Below are positions 53,628 to 61,711 of a stretch of 64,000 nt of DNA, piece by piece. A program made the translations under genes and the position numbers. Positions within the stretch are counted from its first letter, which is position 1. The number at the start of each line of letters is the position of its first letter. The notes under the pieces are model-generated. The model was not told where the DNA came from and ran no database searches. It saw only the letters and a program-made list of their open reading frames with translations. The stretch comes from Bacteroidota bacterium (GTDB lineage: Bacteria > Bacteroidota > Bacteroidia > Bacteroidales > Prolixibacteraceae), in assembly GCA_023251455.1 (NCBI GenBank), contig JAHEYT010000027.1, forward strand, positions 1 through 64,000. Reading direction: 5' to 3'.

Positions 53628-54815
53628 TCAGATAATACCCAATGATTTCCCAACTTTAATAAATGCCTCAACCGCCTGATCGATTTGCGTTTGAGTGTGC
53701 GCAGCCGATAATTGAACCCTGATGCGGGCACGACCTTTGGGAACCACTGGAAATACAAACCCGATGACATAAATGCCTTCTTTCAGCAATTCATCAGCAA
53801 ATTTCACAGCCAACGGAGCATCGTAAATCATAACCGGAACTATGGCTGTTGTACCTTTTACCAAATCAAATCCGGCAGCTTCCATCTTGCCACGGAAATA
53901 AGTGGCATTTGCCATTGTTCGTGCCGGAAGTTCAGCCGATTCGGTTAACAGATCGAGTACTTTTGAAGTAGCGCCAACTGTAGCCGGGGCTAAAGTATTG
54001 GAGAATAAATACGGACGCGACCGCTGACGAAGCATTTCAATGATTTCTTTTCGGCCTGAAGTACACCCGCCGTTTCCCCCACCCAACGCTTTGCCAAAAG
54101 TAGTCGTAATGATATCAATCTTTCCGAGCAAACCGAAATGTTCGGCAGTTCCCCGTCCGGTTTTGCCAATGTAACCCGAAGCATGCGAATCATCGACCAT
54201 AATCAATGCGTCGTATTTTTCGCACAAGGCAACAATCTCCGGAAGTTTGGCCAAATCACCATCCATCGAAAATACGCCATCGGTTACCACCAAACGATAT
54301 TTGAGCGATTGCGATTCTTTCAGGCAATTCTCCAGTTCAGCCATATCTGCATGTTTATAACGGGCGCGCTGTGCTTTGCAAAGCCTTACGCCATCGATGA
54401 TTGAAGCGTGGTTCAGTTCATCGGAGATGATGATGCTGTCTTCACCCAGCAACGGTTCAAAAACGCCTCCGTTGGCATCAAAAGCGGCACAATACAAAAT
54501 GGTATCTTCAGTGCCCAGAAAATCAGATACTTTTTGCTCCAGTTCCTTGTGTATTTGCTGAGTTCCGCAAATAAAGCGAACCGACGAAAGACCAAAGCCC
54601 CAATTATCCATGGTTTGCTGAGCAGCCTTAACTACTTCAGGATGGTTGGCTAAACCAAGATAGTTATTGGCACAAAAATTCAACACTAATTTGTCACCCC
54701 CAACCGAAATCTCAGAGCTTTGAGAAGAAGTGATTATTCTTTCGGTTTTATACAAACCTTGTTCTTTCAGTTCACGTAGCGTATGTGCTAAGTCTTCTTG
54801 AATTTTCCCGTACAT
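53628..54815 (-). CDS. kbl: Glycine C-acetyltransferase (2-amino-3-ketobutyrate CoA ligase)
   Basis: PLP enzyme of about 395 residues from the ATG at 54815, cleaving 2-amino-3-oxobutanoate with CoA to glycine and acetyl-CoA. It belongs to the alpha-oxoamine synthase family. Seen are NFCANNYLGLANHPEV, YCAAFDANGGVFEPLL, SDELNHASIIDGVRL, LIMVDDSHASGYIGKTGRG and the PLP-binding Lys in TTFGKALGGGNGG. The N-terminus MYGKIQEDLAHTLRELKEQG is typical of KBL proper. It normally follows threonine dehydrogenase in threonine breakdown. A zinc dehydrogenase is encoded divergently 240 bp away, but that protein looks more like a polyol dehydrogenase. Confidence 0.93.
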   Translation of the reverse strand: MYGKIQEDLAHTLRELKEQGLYKTERIITSSQSSEISVGGDKLVLNFCANNYLGLANHPEVVKAAQQTMDNWGFGLSSVRFICGTQQIHKELEQKVSDFLGTEDTILYCAAFDANGGVFEPLLGEDSIIISDELNHASIIDGVRLCKAQRARYKHADMAELENCLKESQSLKYRLVVTDGVFSMDGDLAKLPEIVALCEKYDALIMVDDSHASGYIGKTGRGTAEHFGLLGKIDIITTTFGKALGGGNGGCTSGRKEIIEMLRQRSRPYLFSNTLAPATVGATSKVLDLLTESAELPARTMANATYFRGKMEAAGFDLVKGTTAIVPVMIYDAPLAVKFADELLKEGIYVIGFVFPVVPKGRARIRVQLSAAHTQTQIDQAVEAFIKVGKSLGII

Positions 54816-55054
54816 AATCCTATTTTTAAATATCAAACAAAGTAATGGATTCAGCAACTTAAAAAAAGTGATAAAACGCAGTCCCGATTTTTAAACCTGA
54901 AGTTTTCCATTTAGTAGTTTAACCAAATATCACATTAAAAAATAAATTTTCATCCATTTTCAGGAAATCAAAAAATAATACCGCATTTCTGCACGTATCA
55001 GCTTTTTTTTTCATTATTTGGCTGCTGTTTTCCTGAATTTTAAAGAACTATCAA

Positions 55055-56092
55055 ATGAAAACACTGGTTTTGACCGGAATCCGGAAAATTGAAATGATTG
55101 ACAAACCCGTACCTGAACTGAAAAATGCAACCGATGTTTTGATCAGAATTAAAACAGTGGGAGTTTGCGGATCAGACATTCACTATTTCGCAGCAGGAAA
55201 AATAGGAACTCAGGTAGTTGAATTTCCTTTCGCAGTCGGACATGAATGTTCGGGTGTAGTTGTAGAAACAGGCAGTGCAGTTACACGTTTGAAAACCGGA
55301 GATTTGGTCGCCATCGATCCAAGCGTGCATTGTGGTGTATGCGATCAATGTCTGGCCGGACGACCTCACACTTGTCGCAAAAACATGTTTTTGGGCTGTC
55401 CCGGACAATTGGATGGGTGTTTATGTGAATATATAGTAATGCCTGAATTTTGCTGCTTCGGATTAAACGAATCCTTTAACCCAACAGAAGCTGCTCTCGT
55501 TGAACCGTTGACCATTGGAACATACAGCGTTGAACTGGCAAATACCAATTTTCAGAATAAAACTATTGGTATTTTCGGTGCCGGCCCCATCGGATTAAGC
55601 GTATTGATGGTATTGAAATCGATGGCCGATTGTACTATTTTCTGTTTTGAACCGTTGGAATACCGACGCAAAAAAGCAGTCGAATTAGGAGCAAACTATA
55701 CATTTAATCCGCTTGAATCGGATGCATTTGAGATGACCAGTGAAATTGAACCGCTTTTACTTGATCTGGTATTTGATTGCAGCGGAGAACAGAAAGCCAT
55801 TGACGATGCAACCAGGATTCTGAAACCGGGAGGAAAACTTATTTGTACCGGCATTCCACCTGAAGGAAGATATACTTTCGATATGGACATGATGCGCCGA
55901 AAAGAGATAACCATTGTAAATGTTCGTCGTCAAAACCATTGCGTCGAGAAATCAATCGACTTGATTAAGAACGGATTGCCAGTGGAACAAATGGTGACCC
56001 ATCACTTTAAGCCTGAGGCGACTCAAAAGGCATTTGAGATGGTCACAAACTATCAGGATGGAGTGGTTAAAGCAATGATCGATTTTTTCTGA
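55055..56092 (+). CDS. Zinc-dependent medium-chain dehydrogenase, sorbitol-dehydrogenase-like
   Basis: MDR-family dehydrogenase of 345 residues. The catalytic zinc site has Cys in TVGVCGSDIHYF and His-Glu in VGHECSGVV. The structural zinc site is CGVCDQCLAGRPHTC. The NAD-binding Rossmann motif is IGIFGAGPIGLSVL. The GSDIHYF wording and overall pattern point to polyol (sorbitol/xylitol) dehydrogenases, whereas threonine 3-dehydrogenase usually has CGTDLHI. Because it is divergent from kbl, a threonine dehydrogenase role is possible from context but not favoured by the motif. Confidence 0.88.
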   Translation: MKTLVLTGIRKIEMIDKPVPELKNATDVLIRIKTVGVCGSDIHYFAAGKIGTQVVEFPFAVGHECSGVVVETGSAVTRLKTGDLVAIDPSVHCGVCDQCLAGRPHTCRKNMFLGCPGQLDGCLCEYIVMPEFCCFGLNESFNPTEAALVEPLTIGTYSVELANTNFQNKTIGIFGAGPIGLSVLMVLKSMADCTIFCFEPLEYRRKKAVELGANYTFNPLESDAFEMTSEIEPLLLDLVFDCSGEQKAIDDATRILKPGGKLICTGIPPEGRYTFDMDMMRRKEITIVNVRRQNHCVEKSIDLIKNGLPVEQMVTHHFKPEATQKAFEMVTNYQDGVVKAMIDFF

Positions 56093-56218
56093 TGTAATTC
56101 TTTCGATAAAAATTCAGAATAAAAACCAAAAGTATTGCACTGAAGATAGATTTTCATTTATATTCGCCCCTGAAGATTTATTAAATTTTTTCATATAATT
56201 GCACTAAAATATTAATCA

Positions 56219-56623
56219 ATGAATCCAAGTAAACCCAGAGTAATTAAGGATTACGACAAACTCGATCCGGAAATTCAGGAAAAGATCAAACTTGAATATC
56301 CAAGCGGATACAGTGAAAACCTAATCTATTTTACCAACAAAGAAGGCAAGCGGGTAAGTGCATTGCCCTTCGAAACAGATGACAAATACTATCTGGTTCG
56401 AATGACTGTTTATGAAGCAGAGAAAATCATCGAAGAAGATGATGATTACGACAGCACCGGTTCGCTTAAGGATAGTGCGAAGGAAGAATATGAAACCAAA
56501 TATGGTGACGATGATATCCTTGCCGGAAGTGAAGATGTTGACGAAATTGACGATGTTGCCGATGATGATGATTTCGACGATGACGATGACGATGATGACG
56601 GCGGCGATGATGACGAGGATTAA
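56219..56623 (+). CDS. Small conserved protein with polyacidic tail
   Basis: Cytoplasmic protein of 134 residues with no signal peptide. Residues 1-78 look folded (IKDYDKLDPEIQEKIKLEYP, YFTNKEGKRVSALPFETDD, YLVRMTVYEAEKII). The remaining 55 residues are mostly Asp and Glu, and the last 30 almost only Asp. Similar short proteins occur in other Bacteroidota to my memory, with no known function. Downstream is a hairpin and the convergent rnhB gene. Confidence 0.75.
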   Translation: MNPSKPRVIKDYDKLDPEIQEKIKLEYPSGYSENLIYFTNKEGKRVSALPFETDDKYYLVRMTVYEAEKIIEEDDDYDSTGSLKDSAKEEYETKYGDDDILAGSEDVDEIDDVADDDDFDDDDDDDDGGDDDED

Positions 56624-56708
56624 AACTCGTTGTAACAACAAATCTTCAAAACTTTCCTTTGTTGGATATTTCCTTTCCGACACAGAATTGGCTTAAAAAT
56701 ATTGTATC

Positions 56709-56746
56709 TCAGGATGTGTAAAAAGCAATCAGCTTTTCACTCCTGA
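56709..56746. terminator. Hairpin between the acidic-tail gene and rnhB
   Basis: TCAGGAtGTGtAAAAAGC can pair with GCTTTTCACTCCTGA with bulges around AATCA. No strong T-run follows, so terminator function is tentative. Confidence 0.4.
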
Positions 56747-56815
56747 ATACACTTAGCCAATTAAGTACTATTCAAGAGAAACCTTCTCTAAATCAAATAT
56801 CCTGATTTTTTATTT

Positions 56816-57427
56816 TCAGAAATCGAGCCTGAGCTGATCGGCCAGATTGGCAAAGGTTATTCGGTGATAATGTGTAATCCCGATTTCCCTGACTAACTTT
56901 CGGTGATGTAAGGTTGGATAACCTTTATTTTTCGACCAATTGTATTGCGGAAATTCCTGATGGATAGCATCCATGTAATCGTCGCGGTAGGTTTTTGCAA
57001 GTATGGAAGCCGCAGCAATAGACAAAAACTTGCCATCGCCCTTGATTATACAGGTGTGTGCGATTTCGGGGTAAGCTTTAAACCGGTTTCCATCGATAAG
57101 CAAATGCTGTGGTACGATATTGAGTTGGGCAACAGCGCGATGCATGGCTAAAAACGAAGCATTTAAAATGTTGATCCGGTCAATTTCGTGATTATCGACA
57201 ATACCAACAGCAAAAGCCAGAGCCTGTTCTTCAATGATCGGGCGAAGTGCGTATCGCTGTTTCTCTGTCAGTTTTTTAGAATCGTTTAGCAATTCATTCT
57301 CAAAATCTTCAGGAAGTATTACCGCCGCTGCAAACACCGGACCAGCCAAACACCCACGCCCCGCCTCATCGCAACCAGCTTCTATTCGTCCTTGCTTTAA
57401 ATATAGTTGTAGTTTTTCTTTTGTCAT
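56816..57427 (-). CDS. rnhB: Ribonuclease HII
   Basis: RNase HII of about 203 residues from the ATG at 57427 (a GTG lies four codons upstream). It removes ribonucleotides and RNA from RNA-DNA hybrids. The catalytic set is visible in [20 protein letters not shown] (Asp-Glu), HLLIDGNRF (Asp) and the later Asp in [11 protein letters not shown]. Other family blocks are [19 protein letters not shown] and [12 protein letters not shown]. The glycosyltransferase gene lies upstream on the same strand, 84 bp away. Confidence 0.95.
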   Translation of the reverse strand: MTKEKLQLYLKQGRIEAGCDEAGRGCLAGPVFAAAVILPEDFENELLNDSKKLTEKQRYALRPIIEEQALAFAVGIVDNHEIDRINILNASFLAMHRAVAQLNIVPQHLLIDGNRFKAYPEIAHTCIIKGDGKFLSIAAASILAKTYRDDYMDAIHQEFPQYNWSKNKGYPTLHHRKLVREIGITHYHRITFANLADQLRLDF

Positions 57428-57447
57428 TTTTAATTCCACTTAAATAA

Positions 57448-57515
57448 CTGGAAATAAGTTAATAGTCATTGGCAAATCTAAAAAGAGCCTTTCCAAATGA
57501 CTGATGACTGTTTCA
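57448..57515. repeat. Intergenic AGTCATTGG / CCAAATGACT repeat
   Basis: AGTCATTGG near 57465 and CCAAATGACTGATGACTG near 57493-57510 form an imperfect inverted and direct repeat. It resembles the degenerate AGTCAT/CAGT-type sequence at the start of the window and similar intergenic repeats of this phylum. Confidence 0.35.
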
Positions 57516-57522
57516 TATAAAA

Positions 57523-58650
57523 TCAGGTATTTGCACAAATCTGGATGCTTCCCCAAAGTAATTCCGCCGTTTTGTCCCAGCTAAATTTTTCTTTCTGCAC
57601 AAATCCCTTTTCAATGAGCGAATCACGAAGTTCTTTCTCCTGATAAATCCGGATCATGGCATCTTTGATCTGGCTTAACGAAAATGGATCAACGTAAAGA
57701 ACTGCATTGCCGCCAACTTCAGGCAAAGAAGTGGTATTTGAGCAAATTACGGGAACGCCTGCATTCATTGCCTCAATAACCGGAATGCCAAAACCTTCGA
57801 AATAAGGAACAAAAGTCAGTGCCAGCGAAGCGCCCAATACGTGATGTAGTTCATCATTATTAAGCCTTCCGGTAAAAACAACATCATCTTTATAGCGCAT
57901 TCCTTCGTAAGTCAATTCAATATCGTTGGTTTTAAACATGCTCTCCCCAACAATCAGCAATTTAATGTCCGAGTCAACCGACGTGCGGAAAGCATCGTAA
58001 GCACGCAACAATCCGCATATATTTTTGCGCGGGTGAAGCGATCCGATAAACAAAAAGTAATCTTTCCCCTTCGAATAAATTGCTTTTGCGTCTACGTTTT
58101 CAACTTCAGAAGTGGGCGTATAAGTTGTATTTACGCCATTATAAACCACATCAACCTTATCAGCGTCTATTTTATAAGTACGGTTAATATCTTCTTTCGA
58201 GAAATACGATACGGTTACAATCCGTTTGGCTTTTCGGGCAAACTTCGGAAAAAAGTAATTGTAATATTTTGCTTTCAGCCAAGGCAAATCTTTGGGTCGA
58301 TGTGCAAAATTAATATCATGAATGGCCGCCAGTTGACAAACCCGTGTATTCAACGACAAATAACCATCAGGCGAGAAAAACAAATCAGCCTTATACTTCT
58401 TTAAAATCCTTGGGATCTGAAGTTCGAACCAGATGAACCACAAAATGGGATGCCTGGTCGGGGGCGACAAAACGATTGGAGTTATATTGCCAGAGAAAAT
58501 AAACTCCTCAGCATATGGGCGATCGAATATAAACAGAAACTGATGCTCCGGATGATCGTTGGTTATCCGCGACAAAGTTTCCCGGGTAAACCATCCAATT
58601 CCCTCAAGCTTTTCGGGTAGCAGCAGACGTGTATTTACGGCAATTATCAT
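57523..58650 (-). CDS. Glycosyltransferase, GT4-type
   Basis: GT-B fold glycosyltransferase of 375 residues. The N-terminal acceptor domain has GIGWFTRETLSRI and ADLFFSPDGYLSL. The C-terminal nucleotide-sugar domain begins with YFLFIGSLHPRKNICGLLRA. The EX7E motif is in FEGFGIPVIEAMNAGVPVI, followed by SNTTSLPEVGGNAVLYVDP. Enzymes of this kind transfer a sugar in surface polysaccharide or lipopolysaccharide synthesis. The divergent flippase operon next to it supports an envelope-polysaccharide role. Donor and acceptor are unknown. Confidence 0.92.
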   Translation of the reverse strand: MIIAVNTRLLLPEKLEGIGWFTRETLSRITNDHPEHQFLFIFDRPYAEEFIFSGNITPIVLSPPTRHPILWFIWFELQIPRILKKYKADLFFSPDGYLSLNTRVCQLAAIHDINFAHRPKDLPWLKAKYYNYFFPKFARKAKRIVTVSYFSKEDINRTYKIDADKVDVVYNGVNTTYTPTSEVENVDAKAIYSKGKDYFLFIGSLHPRKNICGLLRAYDAFRTSVDSDIKLLIVGESMFKTNDIELTYEGMRYKDDVVFTGRLNNDELHHVLGASLALTFVPYFEGFGIPVIEAMNAGVPVICSNTTSLPEVGGNAVLYVDPFSLSQIKDAMIRIYQEKELRDSLIEKGFVQKEKFSWDKTAELLWGSIQICANT

Positions 58651-58678
58651 AGTTTGGGTTGTCGTGTCGAAATCTATT

Positions 58679-58716
58679 CAAATGTACAAAGTCTGCACAA
58701 AAAATTGTTACTTTTG
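58679..58716. promoter_or_regulatory. Divergent promoter pair between glycosyltransferase and flippase
   Basis: On the minus strand TACATTTG (58679-58686, read as CAAATGTA) lies 29 nt before the glycosyltransferase ATG. On the plus strand TACTTTTG (58709-58716) lies 35 nt before the flippase TTG start. Both match TAnnTTTG exactly; neither has a clear TTTG at -33. Confidence 0.5.
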
Positions 58717-58750
58717 AAACACTTTAATCAAACCAGAAAAAGCAACCCGA

Positions 58751-60196
58751 TTGAAACGGAAGTTTATTACAAATCTTTTACTGCTCCTTTTTCTGAATGT
58801 TTTAATCAAACCTTTCTGGATATTCGGAATTGACCTCACCGTACAAAATCTGGTGGGCGACGAAAGCTACGGATTGTATTTCTCCCTCCTGAATTTTTCG
58901 ATGATCCTAAATATTCTGCTCGACTTCGGAATAACCAGTTACAACAACAAAAACATTGCGCAGCATGGCCAGTTGCTGAAAAAACACATCAGCAACATTG
59001 TCGGGTTAAAGTTTTTGCTGGCAGGAATTTATGCAGTGGTTTGTATGATTACAGCTCTGATCATTGGATATAAGCAAATCCAGCTTCACCTGCTTGCGTT
59101 CCTGATTTTGAACCAGTTTCTCATCTCTTTCACGCTGTACCTGCGCTCAAATATAAGCGGATTGCATTTATTTCGAACCGATAGCTTTCTATCGGTACTC
59201 GACCGCTCGCTGATGATCATTATTTGCTCGGTGCTGCTATTTACCAATATTACCCACCACTCCTTCAGGATAGAATGGTTTGTGTATGCGCAATCTGCCG
59301 CCTATTTAATTACAAGTATTATCACGCTTGGGGTGGTTTTGGCACGTACCGGAAAGCTTAAATTCTATTTCGACCGCAAATTCTTTATTGTTTTTCTGCG
59401 GAAAAGCTACCCTTACGCTCTACTGATCTTGTTGATGTCGTTTTACAACCGCATTGATTCAGTAATGCTCGAACGAATGTTGCCCAACGGAAAAGAACAA
59501 GCCGGAATTTATGCTCATGCGTTTCGATTGCTCGATGCTGTTTCGATGTTTGGTGTTTTATTCGCTGGGTTATTGCTGCCTATTTTTGCCCGGATGCTCA
59601 AACAAAAAGAAGACATTGGGCCAATGGTGCAGTTTTCTTTTTTGCTCCTGTTCGTTCCGGCAATAATCATCAGCCTTTCCTCCGGGTTCTACGATCAGGA
59701 AATTATGCTTTTGCTAAAATACAGCCATACAGAACTATCGGCATCCATTTTTCAGTTGCTGATGGTGAGTTTTCTGGGCATTGCCACCACTTATATTTTT
59801 GGCACACTGCTTACAGCCAATGGTAGTATCCGACAGTTAAACTGGATGGCTGTTGTAGGAATGGCATTGAATATCGGATTGAATTTAATCCTGATTCCAC
59901 ATATTCAGGCTTTGGGTTCGGCCTGGGCCAGCCTGGCAACACAACTTTTCACCGCATTAGCTCAAACCGTACTTGCCGTTGTTATTTTGAAACTGACGAT
60001 CAATTACCGTTTGATTGGCAAACTGATTTTGTTTGTTTGTTTCGTATTTCTGGCAGGGTATTTTAGCCGTCGGATAAATGTATGGTATTTGGGATATGCC
60101 GTTATGATCGGAGCCAGTATTGCATTTGCTTTTATTTCCCGCCTGATCAACCTAAAAGCCTTGACTCAAATTATCCGAAACGATCAACAGGCATGA
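58751..60196 (+). CDS. Polysaccharide flippase (MATE/Wzx-like)
   Basis: Membrane transporter of 481 residues with about 12-14 helices, of the oligosaccharide-flippase family that moves lipid-linked glycans across the inner membrane. Recognisable parts are the N-terminus LLLLFLNVLIKPFWIFGIDL, LVGDESYGLYFSLLNFSMI and SYPYALLILLMSFYNRIDSV, then the second-half repeat TYIFGTLLTANGSIRQLNWM. The start is TTG 58751: an in-frame stop lies 12 codons upstream with no ATG between. The stop overlaps the next start by 4 bp. With the divergent glycosyltransferase and downstream uppP it forms an envelope-glycan group. Confidence 0.88.
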   Translation: MKRKFITNLLLLLFLNVLIKPFWIFGIDLTVQNLVGDESYGLYFSLLNFSMILNILLDFGITSYNNKNIAQHGQLLKKHISNIVGLKFLLAGIYAVVCMITALIIGYKQIQLHLLAFLILNQFLISFTLYLRSNISGLHLFRTDSFLSVLDRSLMIIICSVLLFTNITHHSFRIEWFVYAQSAAYLITSIITLGVVLARTGKLKFYFDRKFFIVFLRKSYPYALLILLMSFYNRIDSVMLERMLPNGKEQAGIYAHAFRLLDAVSMFGVLFAGLLLPIFARMLKQKEDIGPMVQFSFLLLFVPAIIISLSSGFYDQEIMLLLKYSHTELSASIFQLLMVSFLGIATTYIFGTLLTANGSIRQLNWMAVVGMALNIGLNLILIPHIQALGSAWASLATQLFTALAQTVLAVVILKLTINYRLIGKLILFVCFVFLAGYFSRRINVWYLGYAVMIGASIAFAFISRLINLKALTQIIRNDQQA

Positions 60197-60837
60197 GCAG
60201 AAAGTTAACTCCGGAAGATTTGCAAAACGAAAACGAATTCGAACTGCTGACCGAAGTTTCGCACCAAAAGCTGCGCGAGTTTGTGGTAGAACAAATCACT
60301 GAAGAAAAATATGTGATCCGGATTTATTCCATCTATCAGGTAATCATGGTAATGTTATTCACATTTCTGCTAACCAAAGGTATTGTTCTTTCAATCAAAG
60401 GTTATTCTGTAATGCTAATTGAAATTGGACTTTCAATAGTTTTTTCGCTTTCCGCATTGATTGTCATTCATGAACTTCTACATGCTTTGGCCTACCTGCT
60501 TACCGGAGCCAGACGAATTTCATTCGGCGTTATCCCCAAAAAGTTTATATTTTATGCGCTGGCCGACCGCCAGGTGATTGCTCCACGTGCTTTCCATATA
60601 GTTGCTTTAACTCCTTTTATCGTTGTAAAAATCATTTGTTTGGCTGGCTTCGTTGCATTTTACAACCAGCAGCTGATGTATTTTTCCCTGAGTGTGATGT
60701 GCCTGCATTCGCTATTCTGCGCGGGCGACATCGCTATGCTTGCCTTTTACCGGATTCACAAGGAAAAAGAAATCTTCAATTTCGATAACAAAAGCGAAGG
60801 GAAAACTTATTTTTACAGCCGAAAATCTAGAACATAA
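60193..60837 (+). CDS. DUF3267 membrane protein (putative zinc metalloprotease)
   Basis: Protein of 214 residues from the ATG at 60193, overlapping the flippase stop (ATGA). It has about four membrane helices: roughly 50-75, 78-100, 135-160 and 165-185. The second contains IVIHELLHALAYLLTGA, an HExxH-type site as in M50-like intramembrane proteases. Further conserved features are SFGVIPKKFIFYAL and the YNQQLMYFSLSVMCLHSLFCAGD segment, which contains a late Asp. No protease of this family has a known role that I can name with confidence. Operon position between a flippase and undecaprenyl-diphosphatase suggests an envelope function. Confidence 0.85.
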   Translation: MSRKLTPEDLQNENEFELLTEVSHQKLREFVVEQITEEKYVIRIYSIYQVIMVMLFTFLLTKGIVLSIKGYSVMLIEIGLSIVFSLSALIVIHELLHALAYLLTGARRISFGVIPKKFIFYALADRQVIAPRAFHIVALTPFIVVKIICLAGFVAFYNQQLMYFSLSVMCLHSLFCAGDIAMLAFYRIHKEKEIFNFDNKSEGKTYFYSRKSRT

Positions 60838-60840
60838 AAT

Positions 60841-61635
60841 ATGACAATTTTTGAAGCCGTAGTTATTGCCGTAGTGGAAGGGATTACCGAATTCCTGCCG
60901 ATTTCATCTACCGGCCACATGATTATAACAGAAGCATTGCTGGGCATGAACATCGATGAATTTACCAAAGCGTTCACGGTGAATATCCAGTTTGGAGCCA
61001 TTCTTTCGGTGGTCGTGCTTTACTGGAAACGATTTCTTCAAAGCTGGACGTTCTACCAAAAGCTTTTGGTGGCGTTCCTTCCGGCTGCGGTTATTGGTTT
61101 TTTTGCCGGCGATTTCATCGACAGTTTGCTCGAAAATGTAATGGTTGTGGCTGTTACCATGTTGCTTGGTGGTATACTACTCTTGTTTGTCGACAAATGG
61201 TTTAAAAAGGAAAACGAAAATCAGGAAATTACTTATCCTACCGCTTTAAAAATTGGGTTTTGGCAGTGTATCGCCATGATTCCCGGGGTTTCGCGTTCGG
61301 CAGCTACCATAATTGGCGGGATGCAGCAAAAACTTAGCCGAACCAATGCTGCAGAATTTTCATTTTTTCTGGCAGTGCCAACCATGGCGGCTGCCTCAGG
61401 ATATAAACTGCTCAAAATCGTATTGGACCCGAATGGAATTTCGATGCTAAAAGACAATCTAACAACTTTACTAATCGGTAATGTTGTAGCCTTTATCGTG
61501 GCTATGATCGCCATCAAAACCTTTATCACCTTTTTGCAAAAGCATGGATTCAAAGTATTCGGCTGGTACCGGATTGTGGTTGGGCTGGTGCTGATTACCC
61601 TGTTGCTGATGGGTATCGATTTGAAGGTGGTATAA
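60841..61635 (+). CDS. uppP: Undecaprenyl-diphosphatase UppP
   Basis: Integral membrane phosphatase of 264 residues that recycles undecaprenyl diphosphate to the monophosphate carrier used for peptidoglycan and surface glycans. The two active-site regions are [19 protein letters not shown] (acidic and Ser/His residues) and [15 protein letters not shown] (Arg). It starts three bases after the DUF3267 stop and completes an operon with the flippase. Family activity also gives low-level bacitracin tolerance. Confidence 0.96.
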   Translation: MTIFEAVVIAVVEGITEFLPISSTGHMIITEALLGMNIDEFTKAFTVNIQFGAILSVVVLYWKRFLQSWTFYQKLLVAFLPAAVIGFFAGDFIDSLLENVMVVAVTMLLGGILLLFVDKWFKKENENQEITYPTALKIGFWQCIAMIPGVSRSAATIIGGMQQKLSRTNAAEFSFFLAVPTMAAASGYKLLKIVLDPNGISMLKDNLTTLLIGNVVAFIVAMIAIKTFITFLQKHGFKVFGWYRIVVGLVLITLLLMGIDLKVV

Positions 61636-61651
61636 GCCACAATTACCATAA

Positions 61652-61694
61652 AGAAAAATGGTCACCCGAAACAATTTCAAGCGACCATTTTTTG
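61652..61694. terminator. Bidirectional terminator between uppP and gltX
   Basis: AAAAATGGTC pairs with GACCATTTTT across a 19-nt loop; the right side continues as T6 and the left gives an A-run for the convergent gltX. Confidence 0.85.
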
Positions 61695-61711
61695 TATTTA
61701 ATGCTCGGATT

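Noticed and set aside
56321..56696. Ile/Val- and Met/Thr-rich frames over the polyacidic tail
   Set aside because: They are shadows of the GAT/GAC repeat tract in other frames.
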